From: Chloroflexota bacterium
Lineage (GTDB): Bacteria; Chloroflexota; Anaerolineae; Promineifilales; Promineifilaceae
NCBI GenBank assembly: GCA_963169155.1
Contig: CAUJGI010000382.1
Span: 1-5,015 of the forward strand
Direction: 5' to 3'
DNA length: 5,015 nt
Of this stretch, positions 4,987 through 5,015 are shown one piece after another. How positions within the stretch are numbered: the first letter of the stretch is position 1; each line of letters begins with the position of its first letter. A program made the translations under genes and the position numbers. The notes below the pieces were generated by a model that saw only the letters and a program-made list of their open reading frames with translations, did no database searches and was not told the DNA's origin.

Positions 4987-5015
4987 GGCTTAACAATAAG
5001 AGGTACCAATTTTTC

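Noticed and set aside
4921..4994. Possible integron attC site, because GCTTAAC (4988-4994) follows a GC-rich palindrome
   Set aside because: The matching GTTRRRY core is missing, the RYYYAAC-like word is on the wrong side, and no integrase or cassette genes are present.
4803..5015. T-box riboswitch in the leuS leader
   Set aside because: No conserved T-box sequence, no antiterminator-like stem and no terminator with a T-run before leuS. AGGGTGACTCAGGG on the minus strand is only a superficial likeness.

Overview
The window reads as ordinary bacterial chromosome with a moderately high GC content and four protein genes. The gene types, the LeuRS style (YPSGAGLSVGHARNY) and the density of short dispersed repeats suggest a Chloroflexota lineage such as Anaerolineae or Caldilineae. 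That assignment is inference from pattern memory, not from a search.

Layout from left to right. (1) Positions 737 down to 1, minus strand: the N-terminal 245 codons of a zinc-ribbon protein with a membrane segment, running off the left edge. (2) Positions 738-986: a divergent control region with a good minus-strand promoter, three short palindromes and a three-copy 14-bp tandem repeat. (3) 987-1544, plus strand: efp (elongation factor P), followed by a textbook intrinsic terminator. (4) A fresh promoter at 1625-1654, then 1749-2207, plus strand: a secreted two-LysM protein. (5) A perfect 15-bp hairpin at 2220-2252 in the convergent gap. (6) 4802 down to 2265, minus strand: complete leuS (leucyl-tRNA synthetase, 845 aa). 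(7) 4803-5015: the leuS upstream region, with two inverted-repeat structures and no gene.

The genes do not form one pathway. efp and leuS are both translation genes but lie in opposite directions, and the LysM gene between them has its own promoter and start signal. Each gene looks like its own transcription unit.

The most interesting layer is DNA-level structure rather than an unknown gene system. The octamer palindrome ACGGCCGT occurs nine times exactly, in all three codon frames. A 64-bp imperfect palindrome sits in frame inside the LeuRS editing domain and adds about 22 residues. A second short repeat-like stretch encodes a different LeuRS linker. I found no CRISPR array, transposase, tRNA, rRNA or defence system.
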